Shown: positions 61,350-64,000 of the stretch, piece after piece
Position numbering within the stretch: position 1 is the first letter of the stretch
Layout of the letters: every line of letters starts with the position of its first letter
From: JALEFZ01 sp039817415
GTDB lineage: Bacteria > Bacteroidota > Bacteroidia > J057
DNA length: 64,000 nt
Direction of reading: 5' to 3'
Assembly: GCA_039817415.1 (NCBI GenBank)
Contig: JBCBVV010000015.1
Location: 71,905-135,904 of the forward strand
Made by a program: the position numbers and the translations under genes
Notes under the pieces: model-generated
Told to the model about the DNA's origin: nothing
Databases searched by the model: none
The model's input: the letters and a program-made list of their open reading frames with translations, nothing else

Positions 61350-61421
61350 TGCCATCGCCAGGACTCGAACCTGGATCTAGTGTTTAGGAAACACCTATTC
61401 TATCCCTTGAACTACGACGGC
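61350..61421 (-). tRNA. tRNA-Arg (anticodon CCT)
   Basis: 72-nt cloverleaf read on the minus strand: acceptor GCCGTCG pairs with CGATGGC (one G-U), D arm with 'AGTTCAAGGGATAGAAT', anticodon stem GGTGT/ACACT with loop TTCCTAA (anticodon CCT), T arm 'CCAGGTTCGAGTCCTGG', discriminator A. CCA is not encoded. Decodes AGG. Confidence 0.95.
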
Positions 61422-61476
61422 TGGTCTACAAATGAATTCATTTGCAAAAAGGAAATTTAAAAAAATAGAGACAAAT

Positions 61477-61866
61477 TTAAGGATGAACCGTTCCCATAAT
61501 TTTCAACTTGTACGTATGATCGGGATCTTCGGTTTTGATGGTGATAATTTCGTTGAGGACCAAAGGTTTTGTTGCCTTATAGGTTACCAATAGGTAGGCT
61601 ACGTCTTTTGGATCTATGTTTTTATGTGATCTAATTACCCTTAGCCCTTCGCATTGAAACTGAATATCCACAATGGAATGTGTCTGCTCCTTATCCTTGT
61701 TAGATACCCAAAAGTAGTACTCAACTTCCTCGCCAACCTCCATGGGCCCAAAGTTATACACACTATCATTCCATTCGAAAGGACCTCCCCGTGTTCCGGT
61801 TTGCCCCATGAGATGAATAGGTAATTGGAGGATCAGTAGATATAAAATGACAGAGCCGGCTTTCAT
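61477..61866 (-). CDS. small exported DUF1573-like protein
   Basis: 129 residues with a signal peptide (ending LMGQ, 1-22). The rest is one immunoglobulin-like domain of the DUF1573/ASH type: 'YNFGPMEVGEEVEYYFWVSNKD', 'IQFQCEGLRVIRSHKNIDPKD', 'YLLVTYKATKP' and 'ITIKTEDPDHTYKLKIMGTV'. This single-domain exported form is frequent in Bacteroidota; function unknown. Isolated gene, stop codon 55 bases from the tRNA 5' end. Confidence 0.8.
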   Translation of the reverse strand: MKAGSVILYLLILQLPIHLMGQTGTRGGPFEWNDSVYNFGPMEVGEEVEYYFWVSNKDKEQTHSIVDIQFQCEGLRVIRSHKNIDPKDVAYLLVTYKATKPLVLNEIITIKTEDPDHTYKLKIMGTVHP

Positions 61867-62034
61867 AAAAGGTGTAGTTTGTTCGACTTAGGGACGGGAA
61901 TCTACAGGTATTTACATCGAAATATACGAAAATCAAACATTTTTGATTTGTTAAAGCATCGATATATGGGTCATTTTTGCCTTATCCTACAATTGACAGG
62001 CATTATTATTCTAGAAATGGATAAATATTGGGGA

Positions 62035-63495
62035 TTATTCTTTCCAGAAAAAGGGAGAGAATAACATGAGCACAGTAAACAATTCCAATCTTCCGAGTAA
62101 CATTAAAAAGGAGAGAAACCATTTTCCTGCATCAGGAATTTGGGCAAAATTGAGGGCGTCTCCAGGGCCTACGATTCCAATACCAGGGCCAATATTCCCA
62201 AGTGTAGCAGCAACTGAACCCAAGGCAGACATGAAATCAAGACCCATGGCCGACATAACAAAGGAGCCAGCCACAAATAGAATGATGAAGATGATGAAGA
62301 AGGATAAAATCCTGGAGACTACATCATTTTGAATGGCTTTTCCATTGAACCTAACGGGTAATATTGCCTTAGGATGAACTTGACGTTTCAGTTCCAAATA
62401 GGAGTTTTTGAAAACAACCAAGAAGCGGATCAATTTCATCCCCCCACTGGTACTCCCCGCACAGGCGCCTGAAAACATTAAAATGAAAAACAGGACCATG
62501 AGGAAAGGGCCCCAGGCTGTGAAGTCTGCTGTACCAAAGCCAGTAGTGGTAATGATAGCTAGTATCTGGAAGGAAGCGTCTCTAAAAGCTTTTTCCAAGG
62601 TGATATCGCCTCTTAGGAAGACAATGGTCGTAACGATTGCAATTAAAATAAGGGTGAGAAAAAGATAGAGTCTAAATTCTTCGTTTTGCCAGATTCTAAG
62701 GGGTTTCCCTCTCAATGCGTGATAGGTAAGGGCGAAGTTAACCCCTGCTACAAACATAAAAAGGGTTATCACATATTGGATATAGGGGGAAAAGGCCCCG
62801 ACACTTGCCTGCCTGGTAGAAAAACCACCAGTGGATAAGGTCGCCATTGCATGGCAGGTGGATTCAAAGAAGTCCATTCCCCCAAACATCAAAAGAATCA
62901 ATTCCACTGCGGTAAGAGAAACATAAACAATCCAAAGTCTTTTGGCCGTTTCTTGAATTCTGGGAGTTAATTTATCTGGGGTAGGGCCGGGAACTTCTGC
63001 TGCATACAACTGCATTCCTCCAATTCCCAGTAGAGGAAGAATGGCAATGGTCAATACAATGATTCCCATTCCTCCAATCCAGTGTGTCATGGCACGCCAA
63101 AAGTGCAGGCCTTTGGGGAGGGATTCGATTTCCTGCCCTAAAATGGTCGCTCCAGTTGTTGTGAAACCAGACATGGTCTCAAAAAAAGCGTCGGTGAAGG
63201 AGGGAATAGCGCCTGTGGCTACGTAAGGGATGGCTCCAAGAAGAGACATGACGACCCATCCTAGGGTAACGATTACGTATCCATCCTTCTTTTTTAGCTC
63301 CCTATTTTGAACAGCCTTTCTGGTTACCAACCAGCCCATTAATCCAACAATGGCCGTTCCCAAACCAGAATACAAAATAGGAAGGGCAGTTCCGTCGTTG
63401 TAATAAAATGAGAAGGGTAACGCCAGCAACATGGCTACTCCAATCAAAGAAGATAGGAGCATCAGGAGATTTAGGATGACGGGGAAATTGAACAT
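62035..63495 (-). CDS. trkH: TrkH-family potassium uptake protein
   Basis: 486 residues, about ten membrane segments, four pore repeats with the filter positions 'MSGFTTTGATIL', 'MATLSTGGFSTR', 'ITTTGFGTADF' and 'TLGNIGPGIGIVGP'. TrkH/KtrB-type proteins take up K+ with a cytoplasmic gating partner (TrkA/KtrA), which is not in this window. Two additional N-terminal membrane segments place it with TrkH rather than KtrB. The 505 bases upstream contain no partner gene. Confidence 0.93.
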   Translation of the reverse strand: MFNFPVILNLLMLLSSLIGVAMLLALPFSFYYNDGTALPILYSGLGTAIVGLMGWLVTRKAVQNRELKKKDGYVIVTLGWVVMSLLGAIPYVATGAIPSFTDAFFETMSGFTTTGATILGQEIESLPKGLHFWRAMTHWIGGMGIIVLTIAILPLLGIGGMQLYAAEVPGPTPDKLTPRIQETAKRLWIVYVSLTAVELILLMFGGMDFFESTCHAMATLSTGGFSTRQASVGAFSPYIQYVITLFMFVAGVNFALTYHALRGKPLRIWQNEEFRLYLFLTLILIAIVTTIVFLRGDITLEKAFRDASFQILAIITTTGFGTADFTAWGPFLMVLFFILMFSGACAGSTSGGMKLIRFLVVFKNSYLELKRQVHPKAILPVRFNGKAIQNDVVSRILSFFIIFIILFVAGSFVMSAMGLDFMSALGSVAATLGNIGPGIGIVGPGDALNFAQIPDAGKWFLSFLMLLGRLELFTVLMLFSPFFWKE

Positions 63496-64000
63496 AGTGC
63501 TGCGAATATATTAATTCTCCATGTATGTATGCTATCGTATTTATCCCTACCTGCCACGAATTTCTATGAGATTTTGAAAATTTTAGGAAGTCTGATTTTG
63601 GGATTTCTGTAAGTATTTCTTGTCCAATGTTCGGATGCCCTAGTTTTTAAAAGAAGAAAATTACCTAGGAAAGTAATTCTTTGATATATCTTTATTCTGT
63701 CATGTTATAGAGTATTCTGTGGCTATTGCATTATCAGCTTCCTATTGAGCGCAATTTGCTGTAGGTCAAAAGGCTTGTAACAGTATTTTTTATATCAGCC
63801 TTGAAATAGTAGGAGGATTTAAATTTCATGTCTGGTAATAGACGTTTCGTGAATGGATATATTAATTGAATTGGTAAATACGTTAGGTTGGATTTTGTGA
63901 ATTCTTCAATTAAGATGACTTAAAAAGTGTCCTTAATGATTAATTAACCTAGGGGCATTATTTAACTCAGACACATCAAGTTACTTTTGTGGTTGAAAAC
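63496..64000. other. 505-bp region without a gene at the window end
   Basis: AT-rich, with no open frame of note and no recognised RNA. It should contain the trkH promoter at its left end and perhaps the upstream region of a gene beyond the window. Confidence 0.5.

Overview
The window is about 64 kb of chromosome from a member of the Bacteroidota. The evidence is type IX secretion (T9SS) C-terminal sorting domains on two proteins, a TonB-dependent receptor and a TonB energy transducer, a DUF4465 protein, a lipidated Omp85 protein of TamL type, and few Shine-Dalgarno sequences. Base composition is moderate to low GC. The sequence alone does not support a genus; a free-living, non-photosynthetic, probably aquatic lineage is a guess from the gene set. 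I see no insertion sequence, prophage, CRISPR array or rRNA.

1-29.4 kb is mostly minus-strand housekeeping and envelope genes: a patatin-like lipase, two secreted propeller-like proteins, an N-acetylglucosamine kinase-like protein, prfA, lpxH, ftsH, an SRAP/YedK protein, a sufE plus MIP18-like Fe-S pair, an aldo/keto reductase, a DUF389 membrane protein, a 1892-residue T9SS-exported beta-helix protein with an internal duplication, a DUF350 protein, a GT39-like membrane protein, a geranylgeranyl-reductase-like flavoprotein, two SPOR-domain proteins, and dnaB.

At about 29.4-30 kb the gene orientation switches. 17 of 22 CDS to the left are on the minus strand; 17 of 25 to the right are on the plus strand. 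The switch point is an AT-rich intergenic region with two perfect, inverted DnaA boxes between dnaB and a cobalamin riboswitch, so it is a candidate replication origin or DnaA-controlled region. The riboswitch precedes a BtuB-like receptor and a DUF4465/T9SS protein, which together look like a vitamin B12 uptake unit.

30-48 kb then carries a hydrolase-OsmC fusion, a fatty-acid desaturase, EcsC, a cystathionine gamma-synthase/lyase, a two-gene unit (Hsp70-like plus pseudokinase-like protein, then TonB), two small secreted proteins, and the oxidative pentose phosphate genes gnd-zwf-pgl. 46.7-64 kb holds a GH106-like glycosidase, a four-gene operon of exported proteins of unknown function ending in a three-module leucine-rich-repeat protein, a TamL-like Omp85 protein divergent from a TrmH-family methyltransferase, a VanY-like peptidase, a secreted nuclease with a C-terminal OB-like domain, an EF-hand-like protein, tRNA-Arg(CCT), a DUF1573-like protein and trkH.

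The least explained parts, and the best candidates for undescribed biology, are the pseudokinase/TonB pair (38.1-41.5 kb), the exported LRR operon (49.9-54.8 kb) and the DnaA-box region (29.4-29.6 kb).
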